DNA of 64,000 nt, from positions 1,244,584 to 1,308,583 of the forward strand of contig JALGPY010000034.1 of assembly GCA_023055425.1 (NCBI GenBank). Direction: 5' to 3'. Shown here in pieces: positions 1-11,454 of the stretch. Below the pieces are notes generated by a model that was not told the origin of the DNA, searched no databases, and saw only the letters and a program-made list of their open reading frames with translations. The DNA comes from Linanthus parryae. Its lineage: Eukaryota; Streptophyta; Magnoliopsida; Ericales; Polemoniaceae. The position numbers were made by a program, and so were the translations under genes. Each line of letters opens with the position of its first letter. Positions within the stretch are counted from its first letter, which is position 1.

Positions 1-36
1 AAGTTGACTCGGGCCCCATAAAAGCAAGAGACGGCC

Positions 37-39
<3 letters not shown>

Positions 40-120
<81 letters not shown>
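40..120. repeat. (TA)n microsatellite
   Basis: An uninterrupted run of alternating T and A of about 80 bases. It is a simple sequence repeat with no coding content. Confidence 0.98.
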
Positions 121-122
<2 letters not shown>

Positions 123-346
123 TTTGACCTATCATTTGACCCAGTACATTCCAGTAGTACGTTAGTAACGAGCAAGGATTTTATCTGAAAACATTAATCT
201 TCCGGTAGAGCTCTGTAATCTTATAAAAAAAGATTTAAGTTTAAACGTAAGTATCCACCAAAATATCCCGAAACACCAAAAGAAGCATTCATCAATGTCA
301 GCTAAAGTACAAATACAAAAAATGTGCATGCCAGCACAAGGAATGG

Positions 347-831
347 TGTTAGCAATTGGTGCGCCCATGTGGGGTGCCCAATGCAATTATCATAAACTTA
401 TGGGGTTAGTTGCACTAATGCACAACCTCGAGGGGTTAGTAGCTAAGGCTCAAACCCTAGGGGTTTATGTGCAAACCTAGGAGAAGTTTTACTTATATAA
501 GGAGGCAGTCTCCTACACATTATGGTGTGCCAAAAGGCTAATGGCTATTCCAGAGAATAAAGTTACTCTGTCTAGATTCATACTAGTTGTAGAGAACCCT
601 AGTCTCTCTCCAACTTCATCCAAGGAGGTGGAACGTGGTGTGGAAATCAGTGTTCGTCCTCGAGATTCACACTAGATTGGTGGTAGCAAGATCAAGGAGG
701 AGGCGCGTGAAAGCAAGCAACAACCGATCATCCGCTGCATTAAGGAGCTTAGGAAGACAAGGTAAACACATTAATCTTCCGCTATAATTCATGTTGTAGA
801 TCTGTATATGATAGATCCTTCCTGCCCTTCA
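347..831 (+). repeat. 5' LTR of the 0.3-8.2 kb element
   Basis: This is the left long terminal repeat, TG...CA bounded. It carries a TATA-like TATATAA at 494-500, which probably drives the element's transcript. Confidence 0.93.
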
Positions 832-832
832 T

Positions 833-845
833 TGGTATCAGAGCC
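833..845 (+). other. Primer-binding site (initiator tRNA-Met)
   Basis: TGGTATCAGAGCC lies one base after the 5' LTR. It is complementary to the 3' end of plant initiator tRNA-Met, the usual minus-strand primer of many plant LTR elements. Confidence 0.92.
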
Positions 846-1255
846 TTAGGCTTGTTTTTCGTGCCTCGACATGCGTTCCCGAATCTGTATTAAAAATCGA
901 GTTTCTGAAATTTCATAACCAGTAGACGAAACCTATATGGTTAGGTAGGGTTTTTCACGAGGATTCCAGATATATAAATTTTATATTTTTTGGATTTACG
1001 ATGAATTAGTTATGAATTTTCAAAGTTTCGAAACTGTATTAATCTGGACTGCTAGATCCAATCAGTAGAACACGTTTTTCAAAAACTTGTTAAAATTGGA
1101 TTTTGACCACATAATCGGGATCAGGACGAAAAGACGATCCCGGAAAAATTATTTTCGTCGGGAACGGAGCAGGGGAAGGCGGCGCGTGGGCTTCACGCGC
1201 CACCGACGCCGCCTCCACGCGCGGCCACGCGACGCACGCGCCTAAGGGCTGGCGG

Positions 1256-1480
1256 CGGCTGCTGACGTGGCCCTAGGGCTGACATGGCAGATGACGTGGT
1301 GGTGCCACGTCAGCAAGCGGCTGCCGTGGCGATGACGTGGCAGCCACGTGTCAGTTGACGTGGCAGATGACGTGGCGATGACGTGGCAGGGTGACGTGGT
1401 AGCTGACGCCAACATAGGTGCTGACGTGGCATGCCACGTGGCATGCTGACGTGGCACATGGTCCGACGTCGGCGCGTGGC
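1256..1480. repeat. Cluster of ACGT-core motifs (TGACGTGGC / CCACGT)
   Basis: Inside the element's leader, about a dozen copies of TGACGTGG or its complement CCACGTCA lie within roughly 225 bases of GC-rich sequence. ACGT cores of this type are the known binding sites of plant bZIP factors (G-box, C-box, ABRE and TGA-type). They may be an internal enhancer or simply an expanded short repeat. The antisense frames across it are low-complexity and not credible proteins. Confidence 0.8.
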
Positions 1481-3216
1481 GGAGGCGGACGCGCCCACGC
1501 GCGGCGGCGCGTGAGGGCCCGTGCGGCCTCCTCCCGCCGTGATTTTTCGTCCGGTTTTTTCCTAGGGACTCCAAATTAAATTTCCTATTTTGTGGATATT
1601 TTTTTATAATTTTTGGAGCGACGGAAAATTTTAGTAATTTCCAGATTAATTAATTAGTGTTTAGCACACTTCCCGAGGCAGTTTGACGACCTTAAACACA
1701 CTGTTTTGAGCCCAAATTTTTTCTGGAGACTTAGGTCATTTTTCCCTACGTTTTGCCATAGGTGGTGAGACCCTAAGTGGTAGGAAGCAATTTTCGATCT
1801 TTTTAGTTGATTAGATTATTGCTTATTAATTTCCAGTAATTATTGTTTAATTCCGAAAATTTCCCGAAAATTCCAGTATGTTTATTATATTGTTATACAT
1901 GCTGTTGTGGGTTGAATGGATGTGTTTGGTGCATGGATGTGGCATAGATGTTTTATATTTTGGTTTTGGTTTTGTTTTTGGAATATGTAATCAAAATACG
2001 GCCTGCAAGTCGTGCCTCTCTATACTCTAGTGTCTTCTCTTCTCATCCACTCGCCTCTATGAGGTTACTTCTTATTAGAAATAAGATAGTTAGTAGAGAT
2101 TGAAGATTGAAGCTTCAAGAGAGGTGGCCAAACCAAAAGCTATGGCGCAAGGTGCATGGAGCAAATAGACGGTCTAAAGGAGCCTCAAGCTTGGAGTCCT
2201 CAAGTAGGCGAGATGGCATGAGATGGAGTTCAAGACTTGCTCAAGAAGTACTCTCAATAGTGGGAGTGCACCTTAGGGGCCACATCCATTGCATATTTAT
2301 TTATGCTTATGCTTGTTTTATGTTATAACTGCGTGTGATTGGATATATATGTTTAACCTCGCATGCTAATGAACTAAAACAAAAGAGCTCACATGATGAC
2401 ATGATTAAAATTGATAGGAAATCACAAGTGATGAGATTTGATTCCTATGATATACGCTAGGTTTTGGTGGAGTCCTTGTGAGGAACTATTAAGTTTTAAT
2501 CGATGTCACATGTTATTTTGGAGCTAAGTAAATGCTAGTGATTAACTTCCACAATGTCTCTATCAATCGTGTATAAATATAAACTGTAAAGGCTAAATGG
2601 TGACAACAACGACATGATAAGCCGTCGTACTATGTAACCATCCGTTGGACATAGGTTGTCAGCCACCTACAAACATGGTCGAACCTGTGATGAATAAGTT
2701 GTCACAGCAGCACATAGACATTATCTTTAGGCTCACCAATAGTGGGAGGCAGCAATCAAGATAATGTCATAGAGCATGCTATGAAAAGGTGGGGAAATGA
2801 CATCATCAGCATGTTCTAGACCACTTTTAAAATTGTAGGAAGCCAAAGAAAAATCTTGGATCCATCTTAGCCATTTGCGTACATAAATTCTGAGCATTGG
2901 CTCATAATAACCCTACCTCTACTATGAGTTATGGCTCATGTCATAATATTGAGCACTCGACTTTAACGTCTGAGATTGATGCCATATATGATAAAAGAGT
3001 TAAGGGCTGCCAGGTACAAGCTATCCGATTAGCAATTCGTTGCAATTTCTGCCACGTTTCACGAAACGTCAAATGACACAATTTATAAGTGTCAGGATGT
3101 TTGGATTAGACCAAACATCACACTGTTCTAGGATTTAAGCAAAAAGGGTTTGCTAAGAATACTAGTCCAGCATACTTCGAATGTCTAAGCAATATATGAT
3201 TGCTAAAGGCTGTTGG

Positions 3217-3290
3217 AGAAGTACGATCATACTTAGTGAAGTATGAGATCATACTTAGTGAAGTATGAGATCATACTTAGTGAAGTATGA
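3217..3290. repeat. 22-bp tandem repeat
   Basis: About three and a half copies of a 22-base unit (GAAGTATGAGATCATACTTA plus two more bases). Each unit contains a small palindrome, so the tract could form a hairpin. It lies inside the decayed LTR element. Confidence 0.9.
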
Positions 3291-4359
3291 TAGGCAGATA
3301 TAGTCCCTAGCCCGGTATTAGGACCAAGGCAACAGGTGGGGCAAGGATAAAGGAATTTAGGGGCAATATTGGTATAAGACCAAACAACCCCAAGACTGGC
3401 AAACGTTTAAGGAAGCTAAGGAGTTTTCCTAAGACAAGAGAAAGGGCCAGACCTGGCAAATAACTTCTCGTCTAAGGATCCGTTGGATTATCTTTGAGGG
3501 AGTAGCCACCAAAATTTGTTTTGGTCACAGTTTTAAATTTGGATATGGTTATATCATGGTGTTTGCGTTCTTAAGATTCTAGCATGAGTAACGCCTCAGA
3601 ATCTTGGATGTCAACTTAAGAGTATGACTTAAGATTCTGATATGTGGCGCGCTAGATTAAGGCACACGATGACAGGAAAGGATGTTCAGGCTAGCTAGGG
3701 CAGGCCTGCTTGGACTTTGCCCAAGGTACCTTTACCTGTGTGTGATTCTTGCCGGACATGAAAGGCAAAAACGCAAAATCATCCAGTAGAGCATTAAGGA
3801 CTACTGAGTCTTTGTATATTATTCAATCTGTTGTTGTGTTCCATTAAATTGTTAAAGCTAAGACATGGTGCTTACTGTTCCATCACATTCGTAGATGATT
3901 GTCCGCGTCTCAACTGTGTGTGCTTGGGCCACATAAATCTGAGGCACAAGGGTGCTTCAGACAGGTCTCTACAAAAGGTAGAAAATCGTCTGGATAAAAG
4001 GATATGTCCTTGGCCAGAAAGAGACTGGAAGTATCTATTTTAGCAAGAGCTATGTGATGGAGAGAAATAGTAAGGCAGTTGGCTATTCCCACGCTCCAGC
4101 AAAAGGCTGTAGAGAATAAGAGGAATAGGTTACTGTAAGAGATGGTCTGAAGTATGATAGAGCGTGCAAAGTACAAGTTCCCTATTCGGAGGAGACACTT
4201 TGCTAAACGACTATCAACATACGCAACCATAAGTCCACCAAGTCTGTAGCCGCTACATCCTACGAGATGTGGACCAAAAGGCAACCTGAATGAGGTCACC
4301 TTAGGCCATGGGGATCGGCAACTTATGTACTAACTAATTTCAAGTCAGGAAGAGGTTCG

Positions 4360-5100
4360 TTGAGAGATAAGTCTCTACGAAACAGAAGTTTCAATGGAAG
4401 ACACCCCATCCCTGAATGATCAACAGGAAATAGTTCCTACGGATCTTCAGGACAGTGGGAGTAACATGCCTAGTGAACAGCCCATCATAGATTATGACTA
4501 TGTGGAGGAAACCTCTTTGCGTAGGAACGTTCTTTGAAACGTACCCCGTCCATGAATTGACATCGAAAGGAAGACCATAAGGGTCACCACGCAAGATAAT
4601 GATGAACCTAGGATATTGTCCCAGGATCTTTCATCACCTGACAAGAAAGAATTTGGAGTTAGATCCTAGATGGAAGAAACGTATCTTCATGGAGTAACGT
4701 ATCTTCTTATGCTATTCGGAGCACTCTAGGGGTTGCGTATTTGAAACGCAACAGCCGATAGGTAGTGCAACAAAATGGATTCACGAGATATATGATTTCT
4801 CATGAGATATGTCCATAATTAAGGGATATGTTCGTAGAGACGATAATCTCCACGAGCATGGAGGTACCGCTGGAAGATACCCTGTTCCTTAGTTGATTAT
4901 GAGGAATTAGTCCCTCAAGGATCCTTCGGACAGTGGGAGTGACTTTCCAAGCAGGATACTCCATCCATAAGGGATGAGAGTAAATGATGATCCTCCTATG
5001 CAAAGGAATTGCTCATAGGAGCATACCCATCGACTACTTGAGATCGAAGGGATGATATTTAGGATCACCTTGCATAAACGATAGGATAGAATCCTAGGCC
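4360..5100. repeat. Diverged tandem repeat of about 480 bp inside the LTR element
   Basis: The stretch from about 4360 to 4620 recurs in diverged form about 480 bases later (about 4840-5100). Shared landmarks are TGGAAGA followed by a GACAGTGGGAGT block (4450, 4930) and an AAGG...ATCACC block (4570, 5050). A third partial match (CAGGACAGTGG) lies near 5562. This looks like old internal duplication within the non-coding interior. Confidence 0.6.
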
Positions 5101-6264
5101 TTATCGTTCCTTAATTATGAAGAATGAATAGTAAGCTTTACAGGATGAATTAGAGTCTATAAAGGGCCAACCGAGTTTAAGAACTAGGTTGGATTTCCAA
5201 CTGGATGGAAGACTATTGGAGATTAATGGATTTCCAAGGTCAATCAGAGACCCAGACGGAAGCGTGGTAAGGCATATGACTTGCGTAGAAGCGAAAAAGG
5301 CTACACTCATTCTGAGAGTAGACATCGACGAATTTGGGTCGATCCGACGAATTTGCGTTGGTTCAACGAGGTATCCTTCCCAAGGCTTTGGGTGGTAAGG
5401 ATCACGTTGATTCGCTTGGTAGCATCAATAGTTGTGGATCCATTCTCGATAAACGTGATGACTGAATTTCTCAATGGATAAATCCTAGAGGTGGCTAAGG
5501 TCAGATGCGCATGCAGAACGTGTGCAAGCTATTTAAGTCCATATGGGATCTTAGCTAGTCCTCAGGACAGTGGTATTTCATCAGGGATCGTTTACTATAT
5601 GTTTACGATAACAAATGGAAACCGCTGTGAATTACTCTTACTGGTAGAGAGTTAATAATCACGTCTCTTAATATCGATGACACACTATTGGCTAGTGGAG
5701 CTTAAGGATTGTTCGAGTCCCCTAAGGAGTATATGTACTCCTGCAGCTCAGCGCAAGACTTTACGAGCCTAGGCATGTGCCCTAAAAGACACCATATAAG
5801 ATTAACTTGATGACCAGAGTGCCCGATGCATTAGGAGTCTTCTATACACTATGGTATATTCAGACCTAGCGAACGCTATGCAATCGGAAGAATTGGATTT
5901 CAGGATATTCCAATTTAAGACACAAGATTGTAACCAGGATACTCTATATGATGGATCACGTGCTATGACTATCGAAGAAGATGCTTCGACTAGTTAGCCA
6001 CATATGCTAACTAGGGTGGGGACCTAGATGCACTTGGATCCAACTCAGGCTATCAACCATGCTCGATGATAGACTCGCATGGAACAAATGCAATATAAGT
6101 GTTGCATGATTGTATTGGACCGCTCCATTGACCATGAAAGCGAAGCACGATTGCCTGTTCTGCCATAGGGCAGAAATGTGTTTAAATGAAAAGGGTTTCT
6201 TGTAAGCTTATGAGCTATCAACAAAACCGGTTACCATGAGTAGTGCTGGCATTTGGCTATAGCA

Positions 6265-6400
6265 CTACGGTAAAGTCAAACACATAGTCAAGGTACTATT
6301 TCACAAAGGTGAAATGACTACCTAGAGTGTAACCCTGGAGTGGATCGACTATGGGCCAGGATGTTGGCTCATCCCTTTACTAAACCACTTAAGAATCGTC
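6265..6400 (+). pseudogene. Remnant of copia RNase H C-terminus
   Basis: One frame reads KHIVKVLFHKGEMTT, a stop, then SVTLEWID. A neighbouring frame continues MLAHPFTKPL. These match the usual end of copia polyproteins (TKHI...H..RE....GE....EWI...MLADPLTKPL). It is broken by a stop and a frame change. This is the only recognisable coding relic in the element and identifies it as Ty1/copia. Confidence 0.6.
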
Positions 6401-7500
6401 CTTGTGGATCTCCTTAGAGAATTGGGACTCGGTGGTCGATAACTAGCAATATGATTGATGAGCACACGAGACATTGATTGACTGGATTTTAATTGGATTT
6501 GTTTTAAGCAGCATGTTGTTTTGATACATGTATGATATGTTACATTTCTTGTACTAGCTTAGAGCATGTCACGCAGACACTAGGTTGGCTCACTCACACG
6601 AGCAACCGCCTTCGCAATATCCTGGATATGTCTGGGTGTGGCGGAAGATGAGACAGAATCCCGATAAGCGCTGAAAGCCTGCGATATGATAAGAGATGCC
6701 TATCATACGAGCATATGGCCTATGATAAGAGCTAGATGTCTATCAGTAGAGCTAGGAGCCTGTCAGACGGATTCAACTGTCGCATTGGAAATAAGTTCCA
6801 AGGTGAGGTTGGTTATGGCCAATCGAACATGGTTATTACCCCGAACCATGTATAGTCTGTGTAGAAGAGGCCAGATGCGAGAGCTGATAATTGTTCACAA
6901 TATTGTGACGTCGCAGCACTCGGGCTGGTGGCCATAAGGGCTACCGGATAGACATCTGCATAGTGGTCCTTTGTAAGGATAAGACATGCGCTCTGATCAG
7001 AGTCTAAACACTATGACGCATATTCCCCGTTGAATAACGCGCGCTTATGAGTGACCATGAGGTGATGAGTAGAATTAGTCCCTGGGATTCCTCATCGTGT
7101 GAGCCTCGTCGATCATATAAAGATGATTGACACTGTATACCCTTTGTACTTACGTCTGTGTCATGAGGAGACGGGTCGGTGGTGCTACTTTGGCGTGACA
7201 CCTTACGGCTATGGATGATTCGGCCTTCCGGACACTGCTGGGAAAGCAGCTGAGCCGAATCTGAGTGACACATGTATGTAAGGAAAGATTCTCGTTGCAT
7301 CGATCTTTATTATCTTCATTGGGCCCACCTTCAAGATCTTATGGGATCATGTAAGATATGAAAATATAAAGGAGATGTGGACTCAATGGAGCATGGCCTT
7401 CGGGAGAAGGCACGTGCTCATGATCCACGAGATGACAATCGGAGGAATCTGGGGAATACGAGAGTTACGGAGAGCATTATTACTGTTATATGTTTTAAAG

Positions 7501-7600
7501 GTGCCTTCCTGCGCTGGCTATACGAGTTTGGTATGTGGATCTCCCGAGAGGGTGCCTTCCCATGCTGGCTATACGAGTTTGGTGTACGGATCTCCCGAAA
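7501..7600. repeat. Two-copy 51-bp tandem repeat
   Basis: Two units starting at 7501 and 7552 share GTGCCTTCC, GCTGGCTATACGAGTTTGGT and GGATCTCCCGA. It lies in the 3' non-coding part of the LTR element. Confidence 0.85.
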
Positions 7601-7708
7601 TGCAGGTACTCTCACCGGTCACACGCCACGGCCACACAATACTCTTTTGTAGATGATAGAAAGTTGGAGATTGATGGAGACTAGATGAATTGTGCAACCC
7701 CACTGTGC

Positions 7709-7718
7709 GAGTGGGAGA
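7709..7718 (+). other. Polypurine tract
   Basis: GAGTGGGAGA lies directly before the 3' LTR, the expected position of the plus-strand primer for reverse transcription. Confidence 0.8.
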
Positions 7719-8203
7719 TGTTAGCAATTGGTGCGCCCATGTGGGGTGCCCAATGCAATTATCATAACCTTATGGGGTTAGTTGCACTAATGCACAACCT
7801 AGAGGGGTTAGTAGCTAAGGCTCAAACCCTAGGGGTTTATGTGCAAACCTAGGAGAAGTTTTGCTTATATAAGGAGGCAGCCTCCTACACATTATGGTGT
7901 GCCAAAAGGCTAATGGCTATTCCAGAGAATAAAGTTACTCTGTCTAGATTCATACTAGTTGTAGAGAACCCTAGTCTCTCTCCAACTTCATCCAAGGAGG
8001 TGGAACGTGGTGTTGAAATCAGTGTTCGTCCTCGAGATTCACACTAGATTGGTGGGAGCAAGATCAAGGAGGAGACGCGTGAAAGCAAACAACAACCGAT
8101 CATCCGCTGCATTAAGGAGCTTAGGAAGACAAGGTAAACACATGAATCTTCCGCTATAATTCATGTTGTAGATCTATATATGATAGATCCTTCCTGCCCT
8201 TCA
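7719..8203 (+). repeat. 3' LTR of the 0.3-8.2 kb element
   Basis: This is the right long terminal repeat, the same length as the left one and differing at about ten positions by eye. It is followed directly by the target duplication AATGG. Confidence 0.93.
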
Positions 8204-8208
8204 AATGG

Positions 8209-8977
8209 AATAAAAAAAAATCAACAATATATAAAAGAAGATCGGCAGAACTAGCTTTGCACCACAAAAGATCCATCTCAAATCCCTTTAGACAACTACA
8301 TACAGAACATGTTGAATGACATCACAACAAAAGTTCCTTCAAAAGATGTCACAACAGATGCTGATTCTTTCATAGGCACACCAGGGACACTCTGACATTT
8401 CCTGCAAAAGGAGCTTGGACTTAGTTACAGAAGTAAGTTGAAAAAAAACACATCGATAAAATTCAAAATAAAGAAAGAGAATGACAAGAAGGGAGGCATC
8501 ATCTGATGACGGATCAAGGAAGCATGTTGTAGAGACATCAATAATTCACTGATGACTTGAAACTGACAAACAAATAGGGGGATTTGGATCCATATAGCCA
8601 ACCGCGACCACATGGGGGGACAATTTTAGATTGATTTATTGAATCCCCAATTCGGTACCTAGTTGGATACACAACTTTACCAAATTGACCCGTGTTCACA
8701 AGAAGGAATATATTGTGGACGACGAAACTATTTTTTTTTTTTTTTTCATATTCCTAAAGTATTTATGTAACAACCCAACAACTTATTAATCCTAACCACG
8801 CGATCAAAAGCTTGAAGGTGCTAGTATTATTTTACTGTGTAGTATAGCTGTGATCTAACTCTCACCGGATCAGGAACACCACACACATTCATCACCGACA
8901 CTTCAACCCTCATCACAGGAAAGATAAGAAGAACCCATGATCGCCTCCTTCCTTCATTCCTTCACTGAAAAACTTAA
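8209..8977. other. Intergenic, nothing recognised
   Basis: This is AT-rich sequence with a T run near 8730-8746. I see no coding frame, repeat pair or RNA gene that can be supported. Confidence 0.6.
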
Positions 8978-9340
8978 GGCTTAATTACTTAATGCATACA
9001 TCCAGTTTGTCGAAACTATTATATTGCAACCTCCAGTTGTAGAACTAACTGATTGCAACCCCAATTTGTAAAAAATACGTCAATGTCAAATTGTGAACGT
9101 AATTCAACCATCAATTTCAAACACAACGAAGGTATATTCATAAAATTCACATCGTTTATGATACAATCACATCACATTGTTTCAGATAATGCCATTCGAG
9201 TACATTAATTTGTGATGAAATTCTGTTCCCAGTTGCACATACGTACTTTGCAAATGGGGGATGCAATCGGCTAGTTCTAGAACTGGGGGTTGCAATGTGA
9301 TAGCTTTGATAAACTGGGGTATGGATTAAGTAATTAAGCC
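8978..9340. mobile_element. Mutator-like MITE with ~100-bp terminal inverted repeats
   Basis: The left end (8978 to about 9080, starting GGCTTAATTACTTAAT) is the inverted complement of the right end (about 9240-9340, ending ATTAAGTAATTAAGCC), with scattered mismatches over roughly 100 bases. Flanks are AAAACTTAA (8969-8977) and AAAATTTAA (9341-9349), a 9-base target duplication matching at 8 of 9. Long inverted repeats plus a 9-base duplication are typical of Mutator-family elements. The 363-base element encodes no transposase. Confidence 0.85.
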
Positions 9341-9796
9341 AAAATTTAATTAGGGTTTCAAATGAGCTGTCTGCATAGTGTAAGACGAATTGGGGATTGT
9401 CCTGATTTTGCAATTTTCCGGTTTTAGCAAAAAATACATTTCACCACCTAAACTTTGACGCAGGAGTCAATTTTCATCCTTTTATTTTAGTAGCTGTTTC
9501 ACCAGCCGCTGTTGACTAAGGGAAGGTACTTTCTTTCAACGAGAGCTTATAAACTTAAAAGTACGGCTTTCTACAGAGTTGTTAAGTGTATAGGGGTAAC
9601 TAGGTGTATTTTAGCAAACTATATGTTACTAGGTCATATTAGTATTAGACTACACTTCAAGGGTCACTGTGTAATAAATGTGATGTATTAGTACATCACT
9701 TGTAACAGAATATTGTTATGTCTTCAATATTGAATTTCCCTCCTACATTTCTCTCTCTTTCTTCTTCTCAGCTTCTTCTTCTTCTGTAAATTCTTC
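9341..9796. other. Intergenic; possible LTR-like end at 9580-9797
   Basis: From 9580 (TGTTAAGTG) to 9797 (TTCTTCA) the sequence has the look of a short LTR: TG start, CA end, and a pyrimidine-rich CTTCTTCTT tail. The flanking bases do not form a matching target duplication, so a solo LTR is not established. Confidence 0.3.
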
Positions 9797-10225
9797 ATGT
9801 TCAAGATCTTCCACAAGAGTTTCCGAAGACTTGTCTGCTTATTCAATTCACAGGAAATGTTGTGTAATGATTTGAGATCCTTATTTTATAGTTTTCATTT
9901 TCTATCCGCCATTACAACATTAGAAACAATTTGTACCCAAACTTCAGTCTTTATTGTTGATGGTGCAAAAAGTTCAATGGCAAACACTCTTACAACAGTG
10001 GAGCGTGCAAGGATAGGTTTGATAAGTGAGCTTGGGGCTGCAGTTGGAAATTGGAAATCAATACATCATTCTTCTTGCTTAATCACACTTGCAGGACGCG
10101 ATGTAAATGTGATCAGCTTTAAAGAAAATGTTGTAGAGTTAAGACGAGCTAAAATTCTGAAAATGAAAAGAAAAACAGTTTGCATACTCTTGAATCATAT
10201 AGAGTATACGTTTGATATTGCCTAA
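9797..10225 (+). CDS. Unrecognised 142-residue open frame (doubtful)
   Basis: An ATG-started frame of 142 residues runs from just after the pyrimidine-rich tract. I recognise no domain. It has no signal peptide, membrane segment or repeat that I can point to, and the C-terminal third is rich in lysine and arginine. It could be a chance frame, an exon of an unrecognised gene, or a fragment carried by a decayed mobile element. Nothing nearby supports expression. Confidence 0.18.
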   Translation: MFKIFHKSFRRLVCLFNSQEMLCNDLRSLFYSFHFLSAITTLETICTQTSVFIVDGAKSSMANTLTTVERARIGLISELGAAVGNWKSIHHSSCLITLAGRDVNVISFKENVVELRRAKILKMKRKTVCILLNHIEYTFDIA

Positions 10226-10886
10226 CATTTTAATTACAAAATTCAACGATGGCATGTCTTACTTATACTCAAATTCTTTTTGGCTTTTCCTTAAAAACAA
10301 ATCTTTTGGCTGTACTGGTGTTGCTTTGACGCTAATCTTTCAGATAGCAGTTTGTACTATCTTCTTCCCTTCTTTCATCTAAAGCTTAGTCGTAACTTCT
10401 GGCAAGTTTTTATTGACTACTATGTCACAAGATTTACTGAGCAACACCAAATTTCAGCAACATCTGCTACACCGGGTTTGGTTGTACATTCAATTATCAG
10501 CAGCATTTTCCTACTATACCCATATCATGGATGAAGTAGACAACTTTTTTCGACAACAAATGCACGGGCTTTAAACTATCCTAACGAAAGGTCTAAACTG
10601 AACTATACTAGACTTTCCCTCAACATTTAGCTTAGAAGATTTACTGCAACATGAGCAAAAGCTGGGTACAGCAGAAGAGATGCTTTGACTGTTGGAATAG
10701 GTCGTATATTACTGGAACAACTTGAAAGGGTATATTACCATGGCCTGCCATTTTATTTCCTGAAAGAATGATTACAGACCTTGTAATCGAAGTAAGGTGA
10801 GTAGAAATATTAGCAGTACTTCAGTAGCGCGCATATTAAGAGTTTAAGTATTCCATTTTTGTTAGGTGGGTGGCATTGGTGCTGAT
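10226..10886. other. Intergenic, nothing recognised
   Basis: AT-rich sequence with only short chance frames. No feature can be supported. Confidence 0.5.
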
Positions 10887-11076
10887 CAGCGTTGGAGCCA
10901 GGGAATCGAACCAGATGAGGCAAAATTATGATGTGACGAAAATTGTTAATTTCAGCCGGGACATTTATGTATTTTCTAAATGGTTTTAGTGTAAAATAGC
11001 TATAAATAGACGGGTGTTAGTGGATTTTTTGAAAAGTCAGGGGTGACAAACTAGCCCTCGAGTACATCGGCCCCTG
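10887..11076. mobile_element. hAT-type MITE (190 bp)
   Basis: It starts CAGCGTTGGAGCCAGGG and ends ATCGGCCCCTG, the kind of termini seen in plant hAT elements (CAG..GCGGA..CAGG). It is flanked by the perfect 8-base target duplication GTGCTGAT (10879-10886 and 11077-11084). It is too short to encode a transposase. Confidence 0.85.
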
Positions 11077-11454
11077 GTGCTGATGGTAGTAGTCGATGAA
11101 ATGTCTTACGTTACAGAACATGTAAATTATTTTATATCGTTTGCGTTAGAATATTTTACTAAGCAAATAATTTCATGGAATAAATTTTGAACAAAAAGAT
11201 AGAAATTAAGAATATATTTTACAGGTAAACATTTCACTACCAACCGAACGAAGCTTTTGCCCCTAAATATGTGCCGCGTACCTCTAAAGCATTGGTGACA
11301 GTATAGGTACTCAGGTGGAATGAAACAACCCACAATTGAGAAACATCCCATCACTTCAATGTGACTCTCAAACATCCGCAAACGCAAAGAAAACCGAGAA
11401 GAATTATAGGCAATATGGAATTATGAAAAAATGGACTCGTTCTTTGCCTGATTG

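Larger units (their letters stand above)
846..6264 (+). other. Decayed interior of the LTR element
   Basis: After the GC-rich leader (about 1150-1570) no frame longer than about 100 residues looks like gag, protease, integrase or reverse transcriptase. Stop codons are frequent in all frames. It is best read as an interior with decayed or replaced coding. Local internal repeats are listed separately. Confidence 0.6.
347..8203 (+). mobile_element. Ty1/copia-like LTR retrotransposon, full-length but coding-dead
   Basis: Two 485-base direct repeats (347-831 and 7719-8203) begin TGTTAGCAATTGG and end CCTTCA. The element is bracketed by the 5-base target duplication AATGG (342-346 and 8204-8208). 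A primer-binding site matching the 3' end of initiator tRNA-Met (TGGTATCAGAGCC) follows the left LTR, and a purine tract (GAGTGGGAGA) precedes the right one, so the element reads on the plus strand. The 6.9-kb interior has no long open frame. A decayed stretch near 6265-6400 resembles the end of a copia RNase H, which places it in Ty1/copia. By eye the LTRs differ at only about ten positions, so insertion was fairly recent even though the coding is gone. That suggests a non-autonomous lineage moved by a helper element. Confidence 0.93.

Noticed and set aside
833..845. tRNA-Met gene fragment
   Set aside because: Only 13 bases match, right at the LTR edge; it is a primer-binding site.
1242..1574. 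A 110-residue minus-strand frame rich in His, Arg and Thr
   Set aside because: It is the antisense reading of the ACGT-motif array; low complexity and no domain.
9580..9797. Solo LTR
   Set aside because: LTR-like ends but no matching target duplication.
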